Shown: one piece after another, positions 43,190 to 60,300 of the stretch
Numbering within the stretch: the first letter of the stretch is position 1
Layout of the letters: the number at the start of each line of letters is the position of its first letter
Assembly (NCBI RefSeq): GCF_040802235.1
Contig: NC_133156.1
Coordinates: 28,787,343-28,851,342 of the forward strand
Length of the DNA: 64,000 bases
Direction of reading: 5' to 3'
Source: Manis javanica
Taxonomy: Eukaryota > Chordata > Mammalia > Pholidota > Manidae
Notes under the pieces: generated by a model
Told to the model about the DNA's origin: nothing
What the model saw: only the letters and a program-made list of their open reading frames with translations
Databases searched by the model: none
Made by a program: the position numbers and the translations under genes

Positions 43190-44960
43190 TATATATTTTT
43201 TATTTTTATTAAGGTATTATTGATATACACTTATTTAGGTTTCACATGAAAAAACAATGTGGTTACTACATTTACCCATATTATTAAGTCTCCACCCATA
43301 CTGCAATGCAGTCACTGTCCATCAGTGTACTAAGATGCCACAGGTACACTATTTGCCTTCTCTGTGCTACACTGTCTTCCCCATGATCCTCCCCACATCA
43401 TGTGTGCCAATCATAATACCCCCCAACTCCTCCCTCCCTCCCCACCCACTTTCCTCACCCCTCCTGTTTGGTAACTACTAGTTCCTTCTTGGAGTCTCTC
43501 ACTCTGCTGCTGCTATTTTGTTCCTTCAGGTTTGCTTCTTTGTTATACTCCACAAATGAGGGAAATCATTTGGCACTTGGCTTTCTCCACCTTGCTTATT
43601 TCACTGAGCATAATACCCTCTAGCTACATCCATGTTGTTGCAAATGGTAGGATTTGTTTGTTTCTTATGGCTGAATAGTATTCTATTGTGTATATGTACC
43701 ACATCTTGTTTATCCATTCATCTACTGATGGACACTTAGGTTGCTTCCATTTCTTGGCTATTGTAAATAGTGCTGTGATAAACATAGGGGTGCATCTGTC
43801 TTTTTGAGTCTGAGAAGTTGTATTCTTTGGGTAAATTCCAAGGAGTGGAATTCCCGGGTTAAATGGTATTTCTATTTTTAGTTTTTTGAGGAACTTCCAT
43901 ATCGCTTTCCACAATGGTTGCTCTCACTTACATCCACCAGCAATGTAGGAGGGTTCCCCTTTCTCTGCATCCTTGCCAGCGTTTGTTGTTCTTAGTCTTT
44001 TGGATGGTGGCGATCCTTACTGGTGTGAGGTGATACCTCATTGTGGTTTTAATTTGCATTTCCCTGATGATTAGTGATGTGGAGCATCTTTTCATGTGCC
44101 TGTTGGCCATCTGAATTTCTTCTTTGGAGACTGTCTCTTCATGTCCTCTGCCCATTTTTTAATAGGGTTATTTGCTTTTTGGGTGTTGAGGTATGTGAGT
44201 TCTTTATATATTTTGGATGTTAACCCCTTGTCAGATATGTCATTTACAAATATATTCTCCCATACTGTAGGATGGATGCTTTTTTGTTCTATTGATGATG
44301 TCCTTTGCTGTACAGAAACTTTTTAGTTTGATGTAGTCCCATGAGTTCATTTTTGCTTTTGTTTCCCTTGCTCGAGGAGATGCATTCAGGAAGAAGTTGC
44401 TCATGCTTATATTCAGGAACTTTTTGTGTATGTTGTCTAAGAGTTTTATGGTTTCATGACTTTACATTCGGGTCTTTGGTCCATTTCGAGTTTACTTTAT
44501 GTGTGGGGTTAAACAATAATCCAGTTTCATTCTCTTGCATGAAACTGTTCAGTTTTGCCAACAGCAGCTGTTGAAGAGGTTGTCATTTCCCCATTGTATG
44601 TCCATGGCTCCTTTATCATACATTAATTGACCATAAATGGTTGGGTTTATATCAGGGCTCTCTAGTCTGTTCCATTGGTCTGTTTTTGTGCCAGTACCAA
44701 ATTGTCTTGATTACTGTGGCTTTGTAATCGAGCTTGAAGTTGGGGAGCATAATCCCCCCAGCTTTATTCTTCCTTCTCAGGATTGCTTTGGCTATTCAGG
44801 GTCTTTTGTGGTTCCATATGAATTTTAGAACAATTTTTTCTAGTTCATTGAAGAATGCTATTTGTATTTTGATAGGAATTGCATTGAATCTGTAGATTGT
44901 TTTAGGCAGGATGGTTATTTTGACAATATTAATTCTTCCTATCCATGAGCATGGGATGTG
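43190..44960 (-). mobile_element. 5'-truncated L1 (3' UTR and ORF2 C-terminal part)
   Basis: Read on the minus strand, it runs from ORF2 reverse-transcriptase downstream sequence through the C-terminal part of ORF2 to the 3' UTR at the left. Peptide fragments such as [19 protein letters not shown] and [20 protein letters not shown] are the ordinary L1 ORF2 C-terminus, broken by frameshifts and stops. The left end begins with 'ttatttttattaaggtatta'. It stops near 'gagcatgggatgtg' at 44960. No functional frame remains. Confidence 0.85.
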
Positions 44961-45101
44961 TTTCTGAGTCAGTCACTTGTTTTTCATTCCACACTTTCTT
45001 ATTTACAATTCTTAAATCCAGAAAGCTCTGAACCAAGATTTTTCTACAGTGTTTTGGCATAGGCTCATTTGCTGGCAAGTTTGACCTGAATTGATACAAG
45101 G

Positions 45102-45530
45102 TGTTAGGCTGGAGGAAGGAAAAACAAGGACATGCAAACGGAACAGAGAGATACCATAAAAGAAGAACAGACCAGACCCCAAGGTCCTTGCCTTATGTGG
45201 AAAGGGGACAGCTCTTCCTGAATTCCATCCTTCTGATATGCCAACTAAGACCCGGATGTCAGCCTCCTCCCTCTTGGAAGGAAAAAAGTTTCTAGTTGTC
45301 TATTATGTCACCTTTAGCCAGTCATACCTCTCCACGCCCCCTAGGATAGCTTGCCCACTCCTCCCCCTCCTAACCCCGTATAAGCCCCCACCTCCCTGAC
45401 CGGGTGTGACTTCCCCGGCCTGTAGTACCCAGACCGGGAGAACATCACCTGGGAATTGCACTCAAATAAACTGCCTGGCCCTTTGTTGCCTCTCATCGCC
45501 TGCTTATTTCGGCTAGAATTTATCTTACAT
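45102..45530 (+). mobile_element. Solo LTR (about 428 bp)
   Basis: Starts 'tgttaggctggaggaagg' and ends 'gaatttatcttaca(t)'. AATAAA at 45465-45470, and the promoter-like 'cccgtataagccc' (about 45375) sits upstream of it. Flanking aagg at 45098-45101 and 45531-45534 is a likely target duplication, although one extra T remains at the right end. Confidence 0.7.
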
Positions 45531-46088
45531 AAGGTTGTTTTAAATCCAGTTTCTCCACATGGTGTGGGTATTCATGTGTCTGCTGTAAAATTTTCAATGT
45601 GTTTGCTTGCAGGATAGTTGTTGAGAACTTGGGGTTTTTCATCATATATAGTATATGTACCATATTACCTTTCTAAGTTTCAAAAGTCTTGAATACAGCT
45701 GGCCCCAGGAGTTTCAGAGATGGGACTGTGAGCCAGTATCATGAAGTGGAGTTGAAAGCCGGGCTGCATCCTGGCTCTCACTGTGAAGCCCTGCATGATG
45801 CTGGGCAAGCCCTCCTCCCTGATCTTCAGTAGGCTCACCTATGGAATGGGTCCTTTTTTGTCTCAAAATACATTGTTGGCTCAGAAACCAGGCAGCTAAG
45901 TTTTTTTTGAACTATGTTAAGAAAGAGTAAATAGGTTCTGAATGAGATTTGAGGATCTTCTCTGAGCAAAGTTGATGACTTTTATTGTGTGGCTGTATTG
46001 GCAATTCTTTGCCTTTCTCACTGGCTGATTTTTTGGTTCTTGGTGAGATCCCATAGAAAGGAGGCTCTGAATTAGATTAGCTGAGCTA

Positions 46089-46283
<195 letters not shown>

Positions 46284-46394
46284 TTACCTTCCAAAGATGC
46301 AAATAGAAGGCACTTTGCAAACCTGCCAGCATCAAACAGGGTGAGGGAAGTAACACACGCAAGTGCCTTGGAATAAAGGGGAATGACAGCTGAA

Positions 46395-46580
46395 ATCACT
46401 GAACCCTCACTACGTGCCAGGCATTACATGGATTAGTTTATTTAGCCTTTCCAAGCCTATGAAGTAGGTACTGTTATTAATCATTGTATTTTGTAGATAA
46501 GGGAAGTGGGAAGGTCAAGTCACTGCTCAGGGTCACACAGCTAGTGAGTGGGAGAGCCAGGATTCAGATGCACAGCCCTG
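46395..46580 (-). repeat. MIR SINE
   Basis: Contains 'cactacgtgccaggcattac', 'cctatgaagtaggtactgtt', 'agggtcacacagctagtgag' and 'gagagccaggattcagatgc'. Confidence 0.85.
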
Positions 46581-47230
46581 TCTCTTACCCTCTCTCCCAT
46601 ATTCCTTCTCATTTTCTACACTGCCTTCACCCCTTAAAATTTCCAAATAGTTGCTTAGCACCTTACTATGACATATTAATAGGTAAATCTGCAGGGAATT
46701 TAGAGAAGACTTCCTTTATCTCCAAAGGCCATCAGAAGTATTTTAAGTGGAGGGAAAAGTCCTCTGGAATGTGAAGATTAGCCATAGTGGTGGGAGGAAA
46801 CAGCTGGCATGAGTAAACCACTTCTAGCTTCTCCACCAGCCTTCTGTGACTCTGGGAAGTTTTGTCCCTGCCCTTAAGCTCTTCATCTGTAAATGGAGTT
46901 GGAAAGCCCCAGGGTGAGAAAGTGTAAGGGCAGAAGAAACAACTCTGGCTTGAGAGTCATGGGGTGTGGTCTGACTAGGCAGAGTGACGTTGGACAATAA
47001 GAATAAGAATACAGTTCCCAGTGTCAACTCATACTCATCAGACAAGTAATCTCATCTCTCTGAGTCTCAATTTCCTTGTCTGACAGCAGGTATAACTTAT
47101 TCAACAAACATTTATTGCACTTTTACTGTTTTTCAGACTCTGTAAAGGGCTAGGGTTATGATGATAAAACATACATAGTCCAATTCTTAATAAAAATACA
47201 ATCCAGTGGGGGAGACAGACAGAAAGGACA

Positions 47231-47272
47231 CAAATACACACACACACACATATACATATGTATACACAAGCT
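47231..47272. repeat. CA/TA microsatellite
   Basis: 'acacacacacacacatatac' followed by 'atatgtatacac'. Short, imperfect. Confidence 0.8.
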
Positions 47273-47829
47273 GAGGTTAAGTGCTATGAGGAAGAATAAC
47301 AGATTGGACTGTTGGTAATTTAGACCAGTCGTTCCCAAATAGGGATGATATTGCTCTTCCAATAGCGTTTGGAAATCTCTAGGGACATTTTTGGTCGTCA
47401 TAACTGGGCATGGAGCTACTGGCATTTAGTAGGTAGAAGCTAGGGATGCCACAAAACATTGTACAGTTCATATGATGGTCCCCTATAAAAAAGTAATTAT
47501 TGATCCCAAATGTCAATAAGTTGTGAGGTTGAGACACTGGTACAGATTGAGGTCAGAGACTTCCTGAGGACGTCTCATTGAAGGTGAGAATATCGACCTT
47601 GCAGGGTTGCTGGGAGCATTGGAGATAATGGATGCAAATCCTGAAGACAGGGCCTGGTGCACTGTGGATCCTAGGAAAGAGCACGTGTACATGGCTGAAG
47701 CAGGGCTCTGGGGTCAGAATGCCTGGATTTGGAATCTTGTATCCCTTTTAGAGCTGAGTGACCTTGAGCAAGTCATTCAACATCTCAACCTATTTCCTTG
47801 TCTGTCAAATGGGGTGATGTGGATAAAAT

Positions 47830-48157
47830 TGTAATATTTGCAGAATATCTCACCTGGCTTTAGTACATCTGCATGTCAATAAGCATTCAGAGGTGGAGAG
47901 AAGTATGGCTTTAGTGTATTTGCATCATTCCTCAGGGGTGGAGAGAAGTTAATGTCCTTATCAATGGGTAATTACCTGGGCAACGGAGGGCTTATCTGTA
48001 CCTGAGAGGAGAGGGGAGGGCCGGTTTTGCTTCTGTTGGAGCAGGAGAGACGGCCCGTGACTGGTTTGTGAGCAATAAATGGATTTTGAACTTTATTTCT
48101 CCCTTTGACTGATTTTCAGTTATTTTGTCCCAGGATTTCCTCTCCCCAGACTTACAG
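47830..48157 (+). repeat. LTR-like repeat, copy 2
   Basis: Same family as 36319-36661: 'gctttagtacatctgcatgt', 'gggtaattacctgggcaacg', 'gtgagcaataaatggatttt', ending 'cccagacttaca'. It interrupts a MIR, whose start ('aatggggtgatgtggataaa') is left of it and whose end ('acactacctcataggactgc') is right of it. This shows that copy 2 is a true insertion. Confidence 0.7.
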
Positions 48158-52146
<3,989 letters not shown>

Positions 52147-52578
52147 TTAGCCAGAGACGGGTAAGATTCCTCAAGGGAGGAACAACCTAAGACAGGCACA
52201 GTCGCAGGGGGGCCATCAGGTGAGAAAAAGGGGGTGAACAGAGGTGAGGCTTAGGACCACATCCCCCAGTTTTGATAGAAATCTTCTACACCTGTGGATG
52301 TTTTGTTGCCCTTGTTCAGCTTGGATTAAGACCTGGTCTGTAGGCACAAACTGATCATCTACACCTACCTTCTTACAGTTCTAAATCATGCTTCTATCTG
52401 TATCTTGCATTTACCTACTACATTAACATTTTATTAGATTCACATATAAAGTATAAAAATCAAATGAATAATTATACATCGTATTTGACTTGTTTATACT
52501 TTAAGGTTTGTAGTTAAAACAGAAACAGTTTCTGTGATATGAATGCCCTTGCATTGTTCATCATGTAAGAACTTGTTT
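52147..52578 (+). mobile_element. Second copy of the intron-1 retroposon family, 3'-incomplete
   Basis: Starts 'ttagccagagacgggtaaga' and matches 16984 onward through 'cacagtcgcaggggggccat', 'aatgcccttgcattgttcat' and 'catgtaagaacttgttt'. It then departs from copy 1 before the AATAAA/poly(A) end. It has several internal deletions relative to copy 1. No poly(A) or target duplication is visible. Confidence 0.7.
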
Positions 52579-52782
52579 AGTCCCTGCAGTAGTGGAGTCT
52601 TGGAGACCTGTGCAGCATATGTCAAGGAAATTTTGGTATCCACACAGAAGAAAGAGAAATGTAGATAAAAAGGGGAAATTTAGTTTGCTGTCTACTGTGC
52701 CCTATAAAGGGGTATAAGGTGAAGATATGAGTTTATGATTTTAGATTGATTATACATTTATTAAAGCCTCTAAGAATATTTT

Positions 52783-53267
52783 TGTGGGAAAGAATCCTAG
52801 CTAACTGTGGCACTAGGTGACCTGTATTTCACCCTGAGCTGATAGACTCCATAGTCGCTGCTACATACTACAGGTTCCTACGGTCACATGCACTACTTAG
52901 AAACTGTGTTGCATAGAAACGTAAAACAATAGAGTACATGTTGATAGGAAAAGTTTTGGTCAAGGAACAGAAAAACAATCACCTGTCTAACGCTTGACCA
53001 ACCATGAATAGATTAGAAAGTAAAAGAAAGAAAAAAGCTTGCCTATACTTATTAACCAACTGCCTATACTAATTAATCATCAGAATAATAAAAAATAATC
53101 ATATCCTTGTGCAAAATGGTATAAATAAAGCTGTCATTGACACTTTGTTGAGAGACCACCTCCATCTGACTCCATGTCCTGTCTCTCCATCCGCCGACTC
53201 CATCTCATCCTTTTTTGGGCTTCACGCCCCCCCCCCCCCCCCCCCGCTGGAGCTGGACTCCAGCACA
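52783..53267 (+). mobile_element. Probable solo LTR, class II-like
   Basis: From 'tgtgggaaagaatcctagct' to about 'gactccagcaca'. It has 'ggtataaataaagctgtcat' (AATAAA 53124-53129 overlapping a TATA-like box). The end contains the words 'ctccatctgactccatgtcc' and 'tccgccgactccatctcatc' and a run of 19 C's at 53227-53245. A compact R region with a combined TATA/poly(A) signal is typical of betaretrovirus-like LTRs. The boundaries and target duplication are uncertain. Confidence 0.55.
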
Positions 53268-54654
53268 TAGAGAATTGAGACGTTGGGCTAAACTTAAGCT
53301 TGGCTAATTTTTTTTACTGGGAAATGGGTGGGGGCAGAGAGAAACCTAGTAGTCTGCTATAGACTGTACAATGGTGCACAATAACAAATAGTTATGGCAA
53401 AATGTATCAAGCATTATATGTTCATCTACATTCATTTCCATTCACTCCTCAGAAAACTTAGTGCTTGATCTCACTGCTAATGGTGGTAGAGCCCAGGTTT
53501 GAACCCATGTCTGTCTAACTTCAGGGTCCATGCCATGTAATACTACTTCAGCTGGGGCAAGGCCAGAGTCCAACCTCTCAGGGAAAGTTTTATTTATTTT
53601 TTGCTTCAGACAGCCATACACAGCCCTTTGTAATCTGGTGTGCTGTGGAGTGATTCTCATGGGTAACTGATAATTGGGGGTCTTTTCTCTCCAGCTCTTG
53701 TAGGCAATGCAGTGGTCACCTAGTGACCCATGCAAAAATGAGTTCCTGTCACAAATACCCTGCAACTTAAACTGATCATACATAAAGCATGGAGGGTAGA
53801 GAAGGGGATCCATACTTCCCCCAGCTTCCTAGATAAACAGTGGCATCCTAGGATAGTTGGCTATCAGACTTGGATTTTATAGACTGGTAAAATAAAAATT
53901 AGTGGTTAGACCACCAAAGGTTGCCAGCATTATATATTATCAGATAAGGACCTTAAAAACTCCAACTACTATCTGTTACTCCCAATATTTTATAAAGTAA
54001 ACAGTGTTTTAACATCCAAGCAGAGTTGGAAGGACACAAATACAGAATAAATACTCATTTATATTGAATAGATTTATCTTTATGAAAAACTTCATGCACT
54101 ATGCAAATTTTTCTCATTTCATTGCAGTTGAGTGCAAACTTCCTTAGGGACTGAACCAGCAAGTGGATTCAGCTTTGGGAGCTGCTGCCCTGGTTTGCCT
54201 TTATGTGTCAGTACCATGGAGAGCAGCAATTCTCAGACCCTACTCTGTAATACTTAAGTCACTAAAATGGTGGTGAGGAAGCGAACTAGATTATAATGGG
54301 TAAGTTGTAAGGGACTATAATACTGTGAGCCTCACAGTACTAGTGATAAAATGTTTGCTTCAGAACTGCCAAAGCACCTTCCAGAAGAATCAGGGCTTCC
54401 ATAGTGAGAAAAAAATGTAATGTTTAGTGTCCATATTTCTAATGTAATTGATGCACAAATGTAGTATGTATCAGCACTTCATTCCTTTTTATTGCTGAAT
54501 AATATTCCAGGTGATTTTAGGGGAGCAACTTCTATTGTTTCTTATGAGAAGTCAGCTGTTAATCTTATAGGGATCCTTTGTAAGTGATGAATTGATTTTC
54601 TCTTCTGCTTTCAAGACTTTCTCCTTGTCTTTGTCTTTATCATTTTGATGTTAA
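53268..54654. other. Intron stretch with old repeat remnants
   Basis: Reverse MIR at about 53455-53560 ('gtagagcccaggtttgaacc', 'tgtctaacttcagggtccat'). Reverse L1 fragments at about 54480-54650 ('tattgctgaataatattcca', 'ttctgctttcaagactttct'). An open minus frame over 53442-53813 has no domain and includes the MIR. Confidence 0.6.
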
Positions 54655-54775
54655 AAAGACATGATGTGCACATGAAAAGATGCTCCACATCACTAATTAT
54701 CAGGGAAATGCAAATTAAAACCACAATGAGATATCACCTCACAGCAGTTAGGATGGCCAACATAGAAAAGACCAG
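54655..54775 (+). repeat. L1 ORF2 3'-region fragment
   Basis: 'cacatgaaaagatgctccac' and 'taaaaccacaatgagatatc' are the ordinary L1 ORF2 C-terminal region. They recur inside the next L1 at 58460-58530. The fragment directly abuts the 5' end of that element. Confidence 0.75.
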
Positions 54776-57700
54776 GGAATTCAAGATGGTGGCGTGAGAG
54801 GTAAGACAGAGAATTCCTCCCAAAACCTCATATAGTGTGAAAATACAGTTAATAAAACTAGCTCTAGAACACCAACAGGAAAGAAGGCTACACCAGACTG
54901 CATACAGACCTTACGAACAGAGCAGACCTCAAGAAACAGGGTAACGTATGAAAGCCTTGATCTGGTGGGACCCAAGCCCTTCCCCCACATCAGCTCACTG
55001 GCAGGAGGGAGAGAAACAGAGTGGGGAGGGGTGGAAGCCTAAGATTGCTGAACACCCAGCCCTGGAGATCTGCTTTAGAGCACAGACATACATTGTGTGG
55101 TGTGCTGGAGGTTGGTGGGGTTAGGGAGCTGGGACAGGTGGAGTGCTTGAGAGACTGAGATTCTGGCCATTTGTGTAGGATGGAGATCCACATCCAGCTG
55201 CTCTGGGACAAGGGAAAGGCAGGCGGTTTGAGAGACTTCCTAGCAGTGAGAGGGCTGCTGAAGGGGTGGGATTTGCATGGAGCCCACTGCGTGGGAGAAG
55301 GGATAGGTGGACAAGGTTTTCTGGGCATGCTCTGCCCAGCAGGTTGCGAACTTTGAGGAGTATCAGGTACTCCAGCCCCCTGACTGCCTGCTCATCCCTG
55401 AAGCCCCACACTGACATGCAGCTTGCTGCACCTTCGTTCTGGCATGCCGGCACCTGCTCACAAACCAGCAGTCACTGCACTGGCATCAGGCAGCCAGAGG
55501 GAGGCCCCACTTACAACAGCTAGAGACATGAAGCACAGAGGCTTACACCTGTGTGCTCAGCCCACTGGTTCTGACACTGGAGACAGGCACCACAGACAGG
55601 AATCAGGAAACAGCTCTTTCCTCCCCCAAGGCATCAGCTCCACTCCAGTATGATCCTCAACCTCACTCTAGGGGCTGAGCAGCTCCAGAGACTAAAGCTT
55701 CTGGGCACTAGAGGGCACCACATAGAAATACAAAACATCAAAGGAACCTGGTTCAGACCAAAGTCTCACAAACCCCAGAAAAAGGGCCAAATGAAACTGA
55801 ACTCAACAATCTTCCTGAAAGAGAGGTCAAAATAAAAGTCATAAACATGCCCATAGAGGTACATAAATATTCAAGAACTCAGGAACGAATTTAAGACGGA
55901 GATTCAATCATTAAGAAATTCCATATCTGAAATAAAACATACAATGGAGGGATTTAAAAGCAGATTAGATGTAGTAGAAGAGACAGTAAATGAAATAGAA
56001 ATTAGAGAAGAGGGATACAAAGAAGCTGAGGTACAGAGAGAAAAAAGGATCTCTAAGAATGAAAATATATTGCGAGAACTGTGTGAAAAATCCAAATGGA
56101 ACAATATCCACATTATAGGGGTACCAGAAGAAGAAGAGAGAAAAAGGGACAGAAAGTGTCATTAAGGAGGTAATTGCTGAAAACTTCTCCAATCTGGGGA
56201 AGGAGATAGTCTCTCAAGCCATGGAGGTGCACAGATCTCCCAACACAAGGGAACCAAGGAAGACAACATCAAGACATATACTAATTAAATGACAAAGATA
56301 AAGGATAAAGATAGACTTTTAAAAGCAACTAGAGACAGAAAAAAGGTCACATACAAAGGAAAACCGAACAGGCTATCAGATTTCTCAACAGAAACCTTAC
56401 AAGCCCAAAGGGAGTGGCATGATATATTTAAAGCAATAAAGCAGAAATACAAAGTGTTATGAGAGAATAGTATGAAAAATTATATGGTAACAAACTGGAT
56501 AACCTAGAAGAAATGGACAACTATCTACAGAAATACAAAGTACCAAGGCTGACACAGGAAGAAACAATAAATCTGAATAGACCAATTACCAGCAAGGAAA
56601 TTGAACTGGTCAACAAAAAACTACCTAAGAACAAAACTCCTGGACCAGATGGTTTTATCAAAAATTTAGTGAAGACTTAATACCCATCCTCCTTAAAGTT
56701 TTCTAAAAATTAGAAGAGGAGGGAATACTCCCAAATTCATTCTATAGGCCAACATTATGCTAATACCAAAACCAGGCAAAGAAACCACAAAAAAGGAAAC
56801 TTAAAGATCAATATCCCTGATGAACATACATGCAAAAATACTCATCAAAATATTAGCAAACCAAATTCAAAAATACATCAAAAAGATCATCCATCATGAT
56901 CAAGTGGGATTCACCCAGGGATGCAAGGATGGTACAGCATTCGAAAATCCATCAACATTATCCAGTACATCAACAAAAAGAAGCACAAAAACCACATGAT
57001 CATCTCCATACATGCTGAAAAAGCATTTGACAAAATTCAACATCCATTCATGCTAAAGCTCTCAACAAAATAGGTATAGAGGGTAAGTACCTCAACATAA
57101 TAAAGGTCATATATGACAAGCCCACAGCCAACATTATACTTAACAGTGACAAGCTGAAAGGTTTTCCTTTAAGATCGGGAACAAGACAAGGATGCCCACT
57201 CTCCCCGCTTTTATTTAACAGAGTTCTGGAGGTCCTAGCCATGGCAATCAGACAACACAAAGAAATAAAAGGCATCCAGATTGGTAAGGAAGAAGTCGAA
57301 CTGTCCCTGTTTGCACATGACATGACATTGCACGTAAAAAACCCTAAAGAATCCACTCCAAAACTACTAGATCTAAAATCTGTACTCAGCAAAGTTGCAG
57401 GATACAAAATTAATACACAGAAATCTGTTGCATTCCTATACACTAACGATGAGCTAGCAGAAAGAGAAATCAGGAAAACAATTCCATTCACAATTGCATC
57501 AAAAAGAATAAAATACCTAGGAATAAACCTTAACAAGGAAGTGAAAGATCTATACCCTGAAAACTATGGGACACTCGTAAGAGATTTTAAAGAGGACACT
57601 AATAAATGGAAATTCATAATTAATATTATCAAAATGGCCATCTTGCCTAAAGCAATCTACAGATTCAATGCAATCCCTATCAAAATACCAACAGCATTCT

Positions 57701-59345
57701 TCAATGAACTAGAAGAAATAGTTCTAAAATGCATGTGGAACCACAAAAGACCCCGAGTAGCCATAGCAATCATGAGAAGGAAGAATAAAGTGGGGAGAAG
57801 TATGCTCCCTGACTTCAAACTCTACTACAAAGCCACAGAAATCAACACAATTTGGAACTTGCACAGGAACAGATGGATAGACCAATGGAATAGACTAGAG
57901 AGCCCAGATATAAACCCAAACATATATGGTCAATTGATATATGATAAAGGAACCATGGATATACAATGGGGGAATGACAGCATCTTCAACGGCTGCTGTT
58001 GGCAAAACTGGACAGCTATATCCAAGAGAATGAAACTGGATTATTGTCTAACCCCATACACAAAAGTAAACTGAAAGTGGATCAAAGACTTGAACATAAG
58101 TCATGAAACCATAAAACTCTTAGAAGAAAACATGGGCAAAACTCTCTTGGACATAAACATGAGCAACTTCTTCATGAACATATCTCCCTGCGCAAGGGAA
58201 ACAAAAGCAAAAATGAACAAGTGGGACTATATCAAACTAAAAGCTTCTGTACAGTAAAGGACACTATCAGTAGAACAAAAAGACATTGTACAGTATGGGA
58301 GAATATATACATAAATGACATATCTGATAAGGGGTTGACATCCAAATTATATAAAGAGCTCATGCACCTCAACAAACAAAAAGCAAATAAGCCAATTAAA
58401 AACTGGGCTGAGTAGCTGAAAAGACTCTTCTCCAAAGGAAATATTCAGATGGCCAACAGGCACATGAAAAGATGCTCCACATCTCTAGTCATGGAGAAAT
58501 GTAAATTAAAACCACAATGAGATATCACCTCACACCAGTAAGGATTGTCACCATCCAAAAGACAAATAACAACAAATGTTGGTGAGGATGTGGAGAAAGG
58601 GGAACCCTCCTACATTGCAAGTGGGAATGTAAATTAGTTCAACCATTGTGGAAAGCAGTATGGAGGTTCCTCTAAAAGCTAAAAATAGAAATACCATTTG
58701 ACCCAGGAATTCCACTCCTAGGAATTACCCTAAGAATGCAGGAGTCGAGTGTGGAAAAGACATATACTCCTATGTTTATCTCAGCACTATTTACAATAGC
58801 CAAGAAATGGAAACAACCTAAATGTCCATGAATGGATAAAGGAAATGTGGTACATATACACAATGGAATATTATTCAGCCATAAGAAGTAAACAAATCCT
58901 GCCATTTGCAACAACATAGATGGAGGTAGAGGGTATTATGCTCAGTGAAATAAGCCAGGCAGGAAAAGACAAGTACCAAATGATTTCCCTCATTTGTGGA
59001 GTATAACAACGAAGCTAAACTGAAGGAACAAAACAGCAACAGACTCACGGACTCCAAGAAGGCACTAGTGGTTACCAAAGGGGAGGGGTGGGGGAGGCCA
59101 GCTGGGAGGGAGGGAAAAGGGGATTGGGGTTATTATGATTGGCACACATGGTGTGGGGGGGTCACGGGGAAAACAGTGTAGCACAGAGAAAGCAAAGAGT
59201 GACTGTGACATCTTACTACACTGTTGGGCAGTGACTGCAATGGGGTATGGGGGCACACGATAACATGAGTGAATCTAGTAACCACATTTGTTTTTCATGT
59301 GAAACCTCCATAAGGAAGTTCAAAAGGAAATAGCCTTAACTCTTA
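54776..59345 (+). mobile_element. L1 with 5' UTR, ORF1 remnant and internally deleted ORF2
   Basis: The 5' UTR begins 'gggaattcaagatggtggcg'. ORF1 coiled-coil/RRM remnants (about 55900-56460, including IIGVPEEEE) jump directly into the mid reverse-transcriptase region ('[14 protein letters not shown]', 'NKTPGPDG'). The endonuclease domain and the start of RT are therefore missing. RT continues with [11 protein letters not shown] and a 277-codon open block (57241-58074), then decays to the 3' UTR. The catalytic FADD motif reads FAHD (57310-57321, codon cat at 57316-57318). It is inactive. Confidence 0.88.
57241..58074 (+). pseudogene. L1 ORF2 reverse-transcriptase C-terminal fragment
   Basis: Longest surviving frame of the L1 (277 codons), covering RT palm/thumb and the following region ([44 protein letters not shown]). 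One of the two metal-binding aspartates is replaced (FADD to FAHD), and the frame stops in the middle of ORF2. It is a dead fragment of a retrotransposon, not a host gene. Confidence 0.85.
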
Positions 59346-60300
59346 AAAAAAAAACCCCAAAAACAAAAGCCTTCCCTTTTGTGCAACCTGTCAGAGCATC
59401 TCTCTACTTGCGAGCTGGACCACTCCCTGTTTCATGAATTGCTTAATAAAGCTGATTAGGTCTTCAAATTTGAAAAAAAAACTGGAGTTGGTATGGTTGT
59501 AGCTGAAAAGCTCATTTGGGCCTCCTGTTTGGCCCATACAGTAGCCTGTTAGCCATCACTGTGAAATCATAGGGCTCCTTACAGGGCAGTTGGAAACCAT
59601 AGGTCCAGTCCAACAACATTTCTCAGATGAGAAAAACCAAATAGCATAAAAAAGACTGGTCTTACCAAAGATCGTGTGTTAATTACATTCTGCTACATAA
59701 CAAATTACACAATATTCCATAAGTCAAAAAAAAGCCTATGTCATGTCACAGACTCTAGGGGTCAGGAATCCTGGAGCAACTTAGCAAGGCGGTTCTGGCT
59801 TGGAGCCTCTTGTGAGGTACCAGTAAGATGTCAGCCTGTCATCTGAAGTCATCTGAAAGCTTGACATGCTTAGAAATTCTGCGTCCAAGATGGCTCACTC
59901 ACAGCCTGGCAGGTGTGTGATCGCTGTTGAAGGAAGGCTTAGTTCCTTGTCATGGGGTAGTTCCACTAGACTGCTTGTCTTCAGGACAAGATACCTGGCT
60001 TCCCAGAGCAACTGACCCAGGAGGGACTAACAGGGCAGAAGTTACAATGTCTCTGTGATCTGGCTTTGGAAGTCATACTCCATCATTTCTGCCATATCCT
60101 AATGGTTATACAGGTCAGCTCCATCTTTGTATGGTAGGAGACAACAAAACAACATGAATACCAGAAATAAAAAATCATGGGGGTTGAGTGGATTGCTGAG
60201 AAAAATGGTGGCATGAAATACCCAGCAGAGCAACTGTAACTGGTGAGAATTATTAAAACAATCATCTAAAGTGTCTGGAAATTGTCCTAAAGGCATATAG
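59346..60300. other. Post-L1 segment with unassigned A-tailed tag and ancient repeat
   Basis: 59346-59481 is a short segment, 'ttcatgaattgcttaataaa' ending in a nine-A run, that could be an LTR R/U5 end or a transduced tag. 59683-60115 is an ancient interspersed repeat with 'ctgctacataacaaattaca', 'ggtcaggaatcctggagcaa', 'gtccaagatggctcactcac' and 'catcatttctgccatatcct'. It is related to 20427-20775. Confidence 0.5.

Noticed and set aside
53442-53813. 123-codon minus-strand frame as an extra AFAP1L1 exon
   Set aside because: It overlaps a reverse MIR, has no matching splice phase and no coiled-coil or PH-like sequence.
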